DNA of 28,352 nt from an uncultured Actinomycetes bacterium (GTDB taxonomy: Bacteria; Actinomycetota; Thermoleophilia; Miltoncostaeales; Miltoncostaeaceae). Position numbers and translations under genes: made by a program. The DNA lies in contig CAIPNN010000067.1 of NCBI GenBank assembly GCA_903866425.1, positions 1 to 28,352 on the forward strand, given 5' to 3'. Positions 1-6,621 of the stretch are shown here, piece after piece; within the stretch, counting starts at the first letter, position 1; every line of letters begins with the position of its first letter. The notes beneath the pieces were generated by a model, which was given only the letters and a program-made list of their open reading frames with translations, did no database searches and was not told the DNA's origin.

Positions 1-1
1 C

Positions 2-523
2 CTCGCGCTGATGCTCGCCGACCGGGTTGCCTCAGAAGGGGAGGTCATCGGCGTCGATTACTCGCCCGCCATGATCGACCGGGCCCGGCTCAAGGCCGCC
101 GTCCGTCGGCAGCGCTGCCGCTTTGAGGTGGCCGACGTGCTGCACCTGCCATTTGAAGACGCGCGTTTCGATGCCGTCACGGCATCGGGCGGGCTCCGCA
201 GCCTCGACGATCCTGCTTCCGCGGTACGCGAGATGGTGCGCGTGGCACGACCAGGTGCCCGCATCGTGGTGCTCGAGATCACCGCACCGCGCCACCTGCG
301 CGGCGTGCACCACACCGTGCTGAACTTCGCGATGCCCGCCGTGGGTGGCCTGCTGGGTGGCCACCCGGATGCCTTTGGCGAACTGGCCCGGTCGGTGGGC
401 AACATGCCGCCGCCTGCCGAGGTTGCCGCCATGCTCAGCGGCTGTGGCATCACCGACATCCGCTGGCGCGAGTTCGCAGGCGGCATGGCAACCCTGCATT
501 ACGGGCACGTGGCCACCGCATGA
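2..523 (+). CDS. menG: MenG/UbiE-like demethylmenaquinone methyltransferase, 5' truncated
   Basis: Probable SAM-dependent C-methyltransferase for the last ring methylation of menaquinone. The reading frame is open to the left edge (codons for L-A-L precede the first ATG at 11), so the N-terminus and the first glycine-rich SAM loop lie outside the window. What remains shows the acidic-loop segment VIGVDYSPAMIDRA, the motif ADVLHLPFEDARFDAVT, and the UbiE-like stretch GLRSLDDPASAVREM followed by VLEITAP, where UbiE proteins have GLRN...AL.EM and LEFS.P. The C-terminal part is shorter and more divergent than in classical UbiE. The stop overlaps the prenyl synthase start by 4 bases (ATGA), and mqnA and mqnC lie downstream, which supports a menaquinone role. 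A different methyl acceptor cannot be excluded. Confidence 0.72.
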   Translation, partial: LALMLADRVASEGEVIGVDYSPAMIDRARLKAAVRRQRCRFEVADVLHLPFEDARFDAVTASGGLRSLDDPASAVREMVRVARPGARIVVLEITAPRHLRGVHHTVLNFAMPAVGGLLGGHPDAFGELARSVGNMPPPAEVAAMLSGCGITDIRWREFAGGMATLHYGHVATA

Positions 524-1491
524 CCACTGCACCCACACACACGGGGCTCATCGACGTCCTGCGCCCATGGATGGCGCAGTGCGAAGAGGTGCTGGCCGTC
601 GTGGCCGGGGGACATGTCTCCCAGGTGAGCGGTCCGGCAGGCGACACGCTGACCGCAGGGGGCAAGCGTGTGCGGCCGATGCTCGTGTTCTGCGCGTCGG
701 CACGCCGCGAGGATGACCGCACGTCGCTGGTCTCCGCCGCCGCCGCAGTGGAACTGGTGCACATGGCCACCCTTGTGCACGACGACCTGATTGACGGGGC
801 CACGACGCGCCGTGGCCTGCCCACCGTGGCACGGGCGCATGGCGCCGAGACCGCCATCCAGGTGGGCGACTTCCTGTTTGCCCGCGCGTTCGCCGAACTC
901 ACGCAGGCCGGCTCACCCATAGCCGTCGCAGCGCTCGCCGATGCGGCACTCGATCTGGCGCTGGGCGAGATGGACCAGCAGCGCGCGGCATTCGACCTCG
1001 CGCTGTCGGTGGACGCCTACATGGCCCGCTGCCGCCGCAAGACCGGTGCGCTCTTCTCGGTGGCCTGCCGCCTGGGGGCGGTGTTCTCTGATGCCGGCGA
1101 CGAGGCCGCGTCACGGCTGGCCGCCTACGGCGAGCACGTCGGCGTGGCCTTTCAGATCTTCGACGACATCCTCGATATCGCCGGACAGCCGTCAGAAACC
1201 GGCAAGCGGCGGGGCACCGACATCCTCAGCGGCACCGTCACCCTGCCCATCATTCTCGCCGTCGCCGACGACCCGGGCATTGCCGCCGACATCGCCGCCG
1301 CATCACGCGGCGACCTGCCGCTTGAGCCCTTGTGCGACCGCCTGGCGGCCCACCCCGGCACCATCGCCGCACGGGCACGCGCAATCGAAGAGGTCGCACG
1401 TGCGGTGGAGGTGCTCGACGGCGACATCGGTGGGGCCGATGTGGACGCGCTGCGCACCATTGCCGCGGGCGTGGTGGACCGGTACGCATGA
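520..1491 (+). CDS. Polyprenyl diphosphate synthase (trans-type, long chain)
   Basis: This is a 323-aa isoprenoid chain elongation enzyme. It probably condenses isopentenyl diphosphate onto an allylic primer to make the menaquinone side chain. Visible signatures are GGKRVRP (about residues 48-53), the first Asp-rich motif DDLID at 88-92 with a following RRG, the KTGALF helix near 174, and the second Asp-rich motif FDDILD at about 214-219 with GKRRGTD after it. Both DDxxD motifs are intact, so the enzyme should be active. The ATG at 520 overlaps the upstream methyltransferase stop, and its own stop overlaps the next ATG at 1488, so it is translationally coupled within the operon. Product chain length cannot be read reliably. 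The context with mqnA and mqnC argues for a heptaprenyl to nonaprenyl product for menaquinone rather than a carotenoid or sterol precursor. Confidence 0.9.
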   Translation: MTTAPTHTGLIDVLRPWMAQCEEVLAVVAGGHVSQVSGPAGDTLTAGGKRVRPMLVFCASARREDDRTSLVSAAAAVELVHMATLVHDDLIDGATTRRGLPTVARAHGAETAIQVGDFLFARAFAELTQAGSPIAVAALADAALDLALGEMDQQRAAFDLALSVDAYMARCRRKTGALFSVACRLGAVFSDAGDEAASRLAAYGEHVGVAFQIFDDILDIAGQPSETGKRRGTDILSGTVTLPIILAVADDPGIAADIAAASRGDLPLEPLCDRLAAHPGTIAARARAIEEVARAVEVLDGDIGGADVDALRTIAAGVVDRYA

Positions 1492-1949
1492 CGCGCGACG
1501 AGGTCATCGCGCTGCTTGACGCGCGCGACCCGCTTGCCGCAGCCGCCCCCATCGGCCCACCGCGCGAGATCACATGGACCCGTGGCGACGGCGCGAACGA
1601 CGGTGCCGAGGTGGTGCGCTACGGCGCCGGCACCACGCATGCCGACATTGCAGATCGGCTCATCGCACTGGCAGGGCAGCGCGACCTGCAGGCGGTGCTG
1701 CTGGTACCGGGCGACGACACCGACGAACGCCCCGGCTCGTGGGGGGTTGAGGACCTGCTGATCACGGCCGTGACGCGCCGGGTGCTGCCCGATGGCGTCG
1801 CCATCCGCAACGACTGGGCCAGCATCGGTGGCCCGGCATGTCAGGCGGGGGCATCGTTCGGCGCCACCGAGTGGATCATCCCCGCCGATGACGACGCCGA
1901 TCCCGACCACCTGGCCGAGGCCATCGGTGCGCGAGCGGTGATGCGATGA
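1488..1949 (+). CDS. Unrecognised 153-aa protein in the menaquinone operon, resembling a radical-SAM C-terminal half
   Basis: I do not recognise an established family with certainty. The ATG at 1488 overlaps the prenyl synthase stop (ATGA) and the end overlaps mqnA (ATGA), so it is an integral operon member; the longer open frame upstream is a shadow of the synthase. The N-terminus (TRDEVIALLDARDPLAAAA) resembles the leading helix of MqnC and MqnE. The C-terminal half (EDLLITAVTRRVLPDGVAI, then GGPACQAGASFGATEWI) resembles the last strands of the MqnE/MqnC/CofG barrel, where those enzymes have LRTIAVARL.LDN...W...G...AQ.AL.FGA.D. The CxxxCxxC cluster motif is absent and the only Cys is near residue 119. 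It could be a degenerate paralogue, a structural partner of a Mqn radical enzyme, or an unrelated protein with a chance likeness. No signal peptide or membrane segment is seen. Confidence 0.75.
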   Translation: MTRDEVIALLDARDPLAAAAPIGPPREITWTRGDGANDGAEVVRYGAGTTHADIADRLIALAGQRDLQAVLLVPGDDTDERPGSWGVEDLLITAVTRRVLPDGVAIRNDWASIGGPACQAGASFGATEWIIPADDDADPDHLAEAIGARAVMR

Positions 1950-2752
1950 GCGACCTGCGCGTGGGGCGGATCAGCGCCCTCAACATGTACCCCATTTACC
2001 ACCATCTCGAACAGGCCACGCTGCCGGGCGTGACCTTCACCGATGGCCTCCCTGCTGCGCTCAATGCCGCCGTGCTTGACGGCATGCTCGACGTGTCCGC
2101 CATGTCGAGCATCGCCTATGCGCGCCACGCGGATCGCCTTCGGCTCATTCCGGTGGGGTGCATTGCCTGCGACGGCGCCGTCGACAGCATCCGCCTGCTG
2201 TCGGCCGTACCGCTCGACGAGATCAGCCGCGTGGCGGTGACCCCGCACAGCGCGAGCAGCGTTGCCCTGCTGCGAATCCTGCTCGGCCCGGACGTGCCGT
2301 TTCGCGTGCTCGACCGCGACCCGACCTCCTGCCTGGCCGATGGCGAAGCAGTGCTGCTCATCGCCGACGAGGCACTCACCGCGCACCGCGCGGGCATGGC
2401 CCCGTACACGATCGACCTGTGCGAGCTCTGGCAGCAGCGCACCGGCCTGCCCATGGTGTTCGCCGTCTGGGCGGCCACCGAGCACGCCGCAGAGACGCGC
2501 GGGCCCCAGATCGCCATGCTCACCACCGCCATCGAAGACGCCCATGCGGCGTATCTGGCCGATCCGGACGCCGTTGCGCGCGCGGCGGCCGAACGCTTCC
2601 CCTTCCCGGTTGACTACATCAGCGGGTACCTGTCGCGGCTGAACTACGCATTCGGCCCCGATGAGCGGGCGGGACTCGCGCGGTTCCTCGATCTGGCGCG
2701 TGCCGCCGGCGAGCTCGATGACGTGCACGCATTGGAGCCGATGGCTGCATGA
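1946..2752 (+). CDS. mqnA: Chorismate dehydratase MqnA
   Basis: First committed step of the futalosine menaquinone pathway: dehydration of chorismate to 3-enolpyruvyl-benzoate. The 268-aa protein has the periplasmic-binding-protein-like fold signature of the family. The N-terminal VGRISALNMYPIYHHLE carries the conserved Asn of the ISxLN motif, and downstream are GLPAALNAAVLDGMLDVS and the SSIAYA segment, which are typical of MqnA. The protein lacks a signal peptide, as expected for a cytosolic enzyme. MqnD shares this fold, but the ISxLN...P start and the length fit MqnA better. It is overlapped by 4 bases on both sides, with the 153-aa protein upstream and mqnC downstream. Confidence 0.9.
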   Translation: MSDLRVGRISALNMYPIYHHLEQATLPGVTFTDGLPAALNAAVLDGMLDVSAMSSIAYARHADRLRLIPVGCIACDGAVDSIRLLSAVPLDEISRVAVTPHSASSVALLRILLGPDVPFRVLDRDPTSCLADGEAVLLIADEALTAHRAGMAPYTIDLCELWQQRTGLPMVFAVWAATEHAAETRGPQIAMLTTAIEDAHAAYLADPDAVARAAAERFPFPVDYISGYLSRLNYAFGPDERAGLARFLDLARAAGELDDVHALEPMAA

Positions 2753-3837
2753 GCACCACCCTCACCCCATACCGCGAGGTAATCGAACGCATTGACGCCG
2801 GGGAGCGCCTCGACGACGCAGGCGCGCTGGCACTGCTGCAGAGCCGCGACGTGGTGGCCGTGTGTGCGGCGGCGAAGCGCGCCCGCGACCGGGTGACGAA
2901 CCCCGACGAGGTCACCTTCGTCATCGACCGCAACGTCAACTACACCAACTTCTGCGTCACCGACTGCGACTTCTGTGCCTTCTACCGCCACCCGCGCGAC
3001 CCGGGCGGATACATCCTCCCCAAGCAGGTCATCTTCAGGAAGATCGAGGAGACCCTCGACCTCGGCGGCACCGCGCTGCTGCTGCAGGGAGGCCACCACC
3101 CCAACCTGCGCATGGAGTGGTACGAGGATCTCTTCAGCGACATCAAGCGGCGGTACCCCGTTCATCTGCATGCGCTGTCGCCCTCAGAGGTGCTGCACAT
3201 CGCGCACTACTCCAAGCTCACGCTTGACGAGGTGCTCGACCGCCTCATCGCCGCGGGGCTCGACTCGATCCCCGGTGGTGGTGCCGAGATCCTGGTTGAC
3301 CCGGTGCGCGACGTCATCGCACCGCGCAAGACCACCACCGCGGAGTGGCTTGGTGTGATGCGCGAGGCGCACCTGAAGGGCCTCAAGAGCAGCGCCACCA
3401 TGATGTTCGGCACCATCGACACGCTTGAGGACCGCGTGGAGCACCTGCGCGTGCTGCGCGAGTTGCAGGATGAGACCGGTGGGTTCGTGGCCTTCGCATG
3501 CTGGTCGTACCAGTCGGGTGGCTGCTCGGCGCGCGGCGACGACCACCTCGACACCACCGCGGCCGACTACCTCATGATGAACGCGGTCGCACGCCTCTAC
3601 CTCGACAACATCATCCACATGCAGAGCTCGTGGGTCACCCAGGGGCTGCGCATCGGCCAGCTGGCGCTTGAGGCTGGCTGCGACGACATGGGCTCCATCA
3701 TGATCGAGGAGAACGTGGTGCGCGCCGCCGGCACGGCGTTCACACTCGACACCCCACGCATGATCGAGAGCATCGAGGCCACCGGCCGCAAGGCCGTGCA
3801 GCGCGACACCGCCTACCGCGTGGTGCGCCGCTTCTAG
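2749..3837 (+). CDS. mqnC: Cyclic dehypoxanthine futalosine synthase MqnC (radical SAM)
   Basis: This radical SAM enzyme cyclises dehypoxanthine futalosine in the futalosine pathway. The 362-aa protein has the cluster motif C69-x3-C73-x2-C76 (CVTDCDFC) followed by AFYRHP. It also has the MqnC-specific C-terminal block with SSWVTQG, then a GCDDMGSIMIEENVV segment, which separates MqnC from its relative MqnE. LLLQGGHHP and HALSPSEV are the usual barrel motifs. Length is as expected for the family and all key residues are present. It is the last gene of the visible operon: its ATG overlaps the mqnA stop and the next genes are on the other strand, converging 15 bases away. mqnB, mqnD and mqnE are not in the window. 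Confidence 0.95.
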   Translation: MSTTLTPYREVIERIDAGERLDDAGALALLQSRDVVAVCAAAKRARDRVTNPDEVTFVIDRNVNYTNFCVTDCDFCAFYRHPRDPGGYILPKQVIFRKIEETLDLGGTALLLQGGHHPNLRMEWYEDLFSDIKRRYPVHLHALSPSEVLHIAHYSKLTLDEVLDRLIAAGLDSIPGGGAEILVDPVRDVIAPRKTTTAEWLGVMREAHLKGLKSSATMMFGTIDTLEDRVEHLRVLRELQDETGGFVAFACWSYQSGGCSARGDDHLDTTAADYLMMNAVARLYLDNIIHMQSSWVTQGLRIGQLALEAGCDDMGSIMIEENVVRAAGTAFTLDTPRMIESIEATGRKAVQRDTAYRVVRRF

Positions 3838-3852
3838 ACCCGTACCCGCTGG

Positions 3853-4161
3853 CTAGCTGGTTGCGAGGCCCGCCTGCGACCACGCGGTGATGCCACCCTC
3901 GAGGTTGACGAGGCCGCTGAAGCCCTCGTCATCCTCAAGGTGCTGACACACCCGCTCGGAGCGCCCACCGCTGTGGCAGCTGAAGATGACCGTGCGGTCG
4001 CGCGGCACCTCGCCCAAGCGGTCGAGCAGTTCGCTCATGGGGATGTGCACTGCACCCGGGATGGCCGCCTGCGCCACCTCGGCGTCCTCACGCACGTCGA
4101 TGATGACTGCGCTGCCGGCATCCATCGCGGCCTTGGCCTGCTGGGGAGTCATGAGTTCCAT
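3853..4161 (-). CDS. Single-domain rhodanese (sulfurtransferase)
   Basis: This 102-aa protein is one complete rhodanese domain. Near the start is IIDVRE, followed by the cleft segment AAIPGAVHIPMSEL, and the active loop is CHSGGRS, in which the Cys would carry the persulfide. The C-terminal GGITAWSQAGL is the usual last helix. The enzyme should be cytosolic. The ATG at 4161 lies 9 bases after the lipA stop on the same strand, so the two are probably co-transcribed and the rhodanese may serve sulfur handling near lipoate synthesis; that link is inference. An alternative ATG lies three codons further in (4152). The sulfur donor and acceptor cannot be read from the sequence. Confidence 0.88.
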   Translation of the reverse strand: MELMTPQQAKAAMDAGSAVIIDVREDAEVAQAAIPGAVHIPMSELLDRLGEVPRDRTVIFSCHSGGRSERVCQHLEDDEGFSGLVNLEGGITAWSQAGLATS

Positions 4162-4170
4162 GCGGTCAAC

Positions 4171-5226
4171 CTAGACGACGCCGGCGGCGATCTCGTCGGC
4201 AACGCGATCGGCCTCGAACGAACTGCGCACCAACGGACCCGCCTCGACGTGCGCCAACCCGAGGCGCGTGCCCAGCGCGGCGATGGCGGGGTACTCGGCC
4301 GGGGCGTAGAAGCGCTCAACCGGCAGATGCTTGGGACCACCGGGGCTGAGGTACTGCCCCACGGTCACCACCTCGGTGCCGGTTGCCGCAAGGTCGGCCA
4401 GCACCTGCGCCACCTCGGGCAGCGTCTCGCCCAGCCCCACCATGATGCCGCTCTTCGTGGGTAGGCCGGCGCGCGCGGAGCGCTCAAGCAGCTCGAGGGT
4501 GCGCTCGTAGCGCGCGCCGGGGCGCACGCGTGTGTAGAGCCGTGGCACAGTCTCGGTGTTGTGGTTCAGCACGTCAGGGCGCGCCTCCATCACGGCATCA
4601 AGCGCGTCCCAATTGCCCCGGAAGTCGGGGATGAGCACCTCGATGCGGATGCCGGCAACGCGTTCGCGAAGCGCGCGGATGACGTCAGCGAAGTGGGCCG
4701 CACCACCGTCGGGCTGGTCGTCGCGTGCCACGGCGGTGACCACCACGTACCGAAGGCCCATTGACGCCGCGGCCTCGGCCAGGCGCGCGGGCTCGCCGGG
4801 ATCGGGCGGCAGCAGGGGCTTGCCGGTAGCCACGTCGCAGAACCGGCATCCGCGCGTGCACACGTCGCCGGCGATCATGAAGGTGGCCGTGCCGCGGCTC
4901 CAACAGCGCTGGATGTTGGGGCACGAGGCCTCCTCACACACCGTCACCAGGCTCTCCTGGCGCATGAGAGCCTTCAGTTCGACGTACTTGGGGCCGAACG
5001 ATCCCTTCTCAACCACCCAGCGCGGCAGCCGCGTGCCCTCCACCAGCTGACGCAGCTCGTCAGGTGTCACGTCCACCGCATCGAGTGCCTCGGTGGGTCC
5101 ATCGCCCACCAGCACGTCGCCCACGATGACGTCGGGTACCCGTCCGGCATCACGGGCAACCTGCACCCGGGTGAGAAGGTCATCCGTCGGGTCCGCATCA
5201 ACGCGAAAAGCACGCTCGCCGGTCAC
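4171..5226 (-). CDS. lipA: Lipoyl synthase LipA
   Basis: Radical SAM enzyme that inserts two sulfur atoms into the protein-bound octanoyl chain to make lipoate. With the GTG start at 5226 it has 351 residues. The auxiliary cluster motif is C97-x4-C102-x5-C108 (CEEASCPNIQRC) and the SAM cluster motif is C123-x3-C127-x2-C130 (CTRGCRFC). The C-terminal RSSFEAD carries the conserved Ser. The frame is open further upstream, but GTG 5226 is preferred because a TAGCCT -10-like box ends 7 bases before it and the dcd gene begins at 5286 on the other strand. Even so, about 65 residues precede the usual LipA beginning (RLPRW), with good codon bias and no recognised domain. A GTG at residue 62, just before that block, is an alternative start. 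No lipB is in the window. Confidence 0.93.
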   Translation of the reverse strand: MTGERAFRVDADPTDDLLTRVQVARDAGRVPDVIVGDVLVGDGPTEALDAVDVTPDELRQLVEGTRLPRWVVEKGSFGPKYVELKALMRQESLVTVCEEASCPNIQRCWSRGTATFMIAGDVCTRGCRFCDVATGKPLLPPDPGEPARLAEAAASMGLRYVVVTAVARDDQPDGGAAHFADVIRALRERVAGIRIEVLIPDFRGNWDALDAVMEARPDVLNHNTETVPRLYTRVRPGARYERTLELLERSARAGLPTKSGIMVGLGETLPEVAQVLADLAATGTEVVTVGQYLSPGGPKHLPVERFYAPAEYPAIAALGTRLGLAHVEAGPLVRSSFEADRVADEIAAGVV

Positions 5227-5233
5227 GCCACGC

Positions 5234-5239
5234 AGGCTA
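5234..5239 (-). promoter_or_regulatory. Putative -10 box for lipA (leaderless)
   Basis: On the minus strand TAGCCT fits the actinobacterial TANNNT -10 pattern and ends 7 bases before GTG 5226. Transcription would then begin at or next to the start codon, giving a leaderless mRNA. No Shine-Dalgarno sequence precedes this GTG. No clear -35 box was found. Confidence 0.4.
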
Positions 5240-5271
5240 GTGAACGCACGCCACTCCGGGAGGCCATCGGG

Positions 5272-5277
5272 TAGCGT
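5272..5277 (+). promoter_or_regulatory. Putative -10 box for dcd (leaderless)
   Basis: TAGCGT fits TANNNT and ends 8 bases before the dcd ATG at 5286, so the transcript would start at the ATG. A GGGAGG stretch at 5258-5263 is too far upstream to act as a ribosome binding site. The 59-base divergent gap is shared with lipA. Confidence 0.42.
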
Positions 5278-5285
5278 GCCCGCCC

Positions 5286-5837
5286 ATGGTCCTCTCTGAT
5301 CGCACAATCCGCGAAGAGATCGCCGCAGGGCGACTCATCATCGACCCCTTTGACGACGTCCTCGTGCAGCCGTCATCGGTTGACCTTCGCGTCGCCAACG
5401 AGTTCCGCGTGTTCCGCAACCACACGCAGGCGTTCATCGACCCGGCAGAGCCTGAGAACAACCTCACCGAGTTGATCACCGTCACCGACGACCAGCCGTT
5501 CGTGCTGCACCCGGGTGAGTTCGTGCTGGGCTCGACCCTCGAGCGCGTCGGCATTCCGGGCAATCTGGTGGCGCGCCTTGAGGGCAAGTCGTCCCTCGGA
5601 CGCCTGGGCCTGCTCATCCACTCGACCGCCGGCTACATCGACCCGGGCTTTGAGGGCAACATCACCCTTGAGTTCTCCAACGTCGCGAGCCTGCCAGTAC
5701 TCATCCGCCCGGGTATGCGTATCGGTCAGATCTCATTCCTGCAGATGACCACGCCGGTCGACACGCCGTACCAGGGCAAGTATCAGGGCCAGGCGGGCCC
5801 CACCAGCAGCCGTTCGCACCAGGACTTCGCCCGCTAG
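5286..5837 (+). CDS. dcd: dCTP deaminase (probably bifunctional deaminase/diphosphatase)
   Basis: This 183-aa Dcd supplies dUMP for thymidylate synthesis. MVLSDRTI and VQPSSVDLRV are the usual N-terminal segments. The core RLEGKSSLGRLGLLIHSTAG followed by IDPGF resembles the Mycobacterium tuberculosis enzyme, which both deaminates dCTP and splits dUTP, rather than the single-function E. coli type. The C-terminal lid KYQGQAGPTSSRS is also of the actinobacterial form. Bifunctionality is inferred from this likeness. The gene diverges from lipA, with a likely leaderless start, and its stop overlaps the stop of the membrane protein on the other strand by 4 bases. All recognisable core residues are present and the length is normal. 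Confidence 0.95.
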   Translation: MVLSDRTIREEIAAGRLIIDPFDDVLVQPSSVDLRVANEFRVFRNHTQAFIDPAEPENNLTELITVTDDQPFVLHPGEFVLGSTLERVGIPGNLVARLEGKSSLGRLGLLIHSTAGYIDPGFEGNITLEFSNVASLPVLIRPGMRIGQISFLQMTTPVDTPYQGKYQGQAGPTSSRSHQDFAR

Positions 5838-6235
5838 TAGCGGCGGCGGGCGGTGCGGCCGCTGTAGCGGCGATCTGCGGCAAGGGCGCCCAGCAGGGCT
5901 GCCACCAGTGATCCGAGCGCGATGAGGATGGCGGCGCCATCACTGCCGGGGGCGAACTCGGGCTCCGCAGGTCCGCCAAACCAGTTGGCGATGAACAGCA
6001 CGACGACGATGGCCGCCCACATGAGCCAGCCCACCACCCACACAGCCACGGCGGTGGCAAGACGGTGGTCGAGCGTGCGCACCCCCGAGAGGAATCCGCC
6101 GATCAGGAAGGCCACAATGATCACGAGCGTGCGCAGCCAGAGGTCGGCGCCGGATGTCGCCGCAAGGCCGACCATCCCCACAAGCGCACCCCACCCCACT
6201 GCCATCGGCTCGATACGTATGCCCCGGCCCTCCAT
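5834..6235 (-). CDS. Small integral membrane protein of unknown function
   Basis: I do not recognise this 133-aa protein. It shows four hydrophobic stretches long enough to cross the membrane: about residues 12-28, 33-52, 60-84 and 103-120. There is a short acidic loop (GGPAEPEFAPGSDG) before the last one and a very basic C-terminal tail ending RTARRRY. No enzyme motif is visible. The ATG at 6235 is followed ten codons later by a second ATG, which may be the real start. It converges with dcd (4-base overlap) and diverges from tatA, with which it shares a short promoter region. Confidence 0.7.
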   Translation of the reverse strand: MEGRGIRIEPMAVGWGALVGMVGLAATSGADLWLRTLVIIVAFLIGGFLSGVRTLDHRLATAVAVWVVGWLMWAAIVVVLFIANWFGGPAEPEFAPGSDGAAILIALGSLVAALLGALAADRRYSGRTARRRY

Positions 6236-6256
6236 GCCTCGTCAGCGAACGGCCCC

Positions 6257-6266
6257 ATGCTAACGT
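6257..6266. promoter_or_regulatory. Overlapping divergent -10-like boxes between membrane protein and tatA
   Basis: On plus, TAACGT (6261-6266) fits TANNNT and would give tatA a leader of about 40 bases with a GAGG ribosome site before ATG 6315. On minus, TAGCAT (6262-6257) would serve the membrane protein gene at 6235. The two boxes share two bases, so the promoters would compete. No good -35 boxes were found. Confidence 0.28.
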
Positions 6267-6314
6267 CGCAGACAGGAATCCCCGCATGGGGACGACGAAC
6301 TACGAGGTCATCGC

Positions 6315-6548
6315 ATGCCCTTCGGAATCGGTCCGCTCGAACTGATCATCGTTCTGGTGATCATCCTGCTCATCTTCGGTGGCAAGAAGTTGCCCGAGGT
6401 GGGACGCAGCCTTGGTTCCGGTATGCGTGAGTTCAAGAAGGGCGTTTCCAGCGACAAGCACGACGAGCCGCAGGATCACGTGACGGCCGCACAGGCAGTC
6501 GACCCGGCGCTCCCGCAGAAGACCGACGAGACGACCCCCGCCTCCTAG
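6315..6548 (+). CDS. tatA: Sec-independent translocase protein TatA/TatE
   Basis: This 77-aa protein has the compact TatA plan. A short periplasmic start (MPFGIGPLE) precedes one membrane helix (about residues 9-21, LIIVLVIILLIFG), then the hinge and amphipathic helix KKLPEVGRSLGSGMREFKKG, and finally a polar, disordered tail of about 35 residues. TatA oligomers form the variable-size part of the twin-arginine export channel for folded proteins. TatB is longer and usually lacks the FGGKKLPEVGR block, so TatA/E is the better call. No tatC is in the window. The ATG at 6315 is preceded by GAGG with about 7 bases of spacing. Confidence 0.93.
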   Translation: MPFGIGPLELIIVLVIILLIFGGKKLPEVGRSLGSGMREFKKGVSSDKHDEPQDHVTAAQAVDPALPQKTDETTPAS

Positions 6549-6558
6549 CGGGACCGCA

Positions 6559-6578
6559 TCCGCCCTCATCAGGGCGGA
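6559..6578. other. Perfect 8-bp hairpin after tatA
   Basis: TCCGCCCT pairs with AGGGCGGA around a 4-base CATC loop, 10 bases after the tatA stop. No T-run follows, so it is a weak terminator at best. The region is also in frame with the conserved N-terminus of the amidohydrolase, and an ATC codon (6568-6570) sits in the loop. A second hairpin follows at 6603-6619 (CCCCCT/AGGGGG). Confidence 0.6.
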
Positions 6579-6621
6579 CTGGATCGTCCCCGTTGCATCA
6601 CCCCCCCTCACCAAGGGGGCG

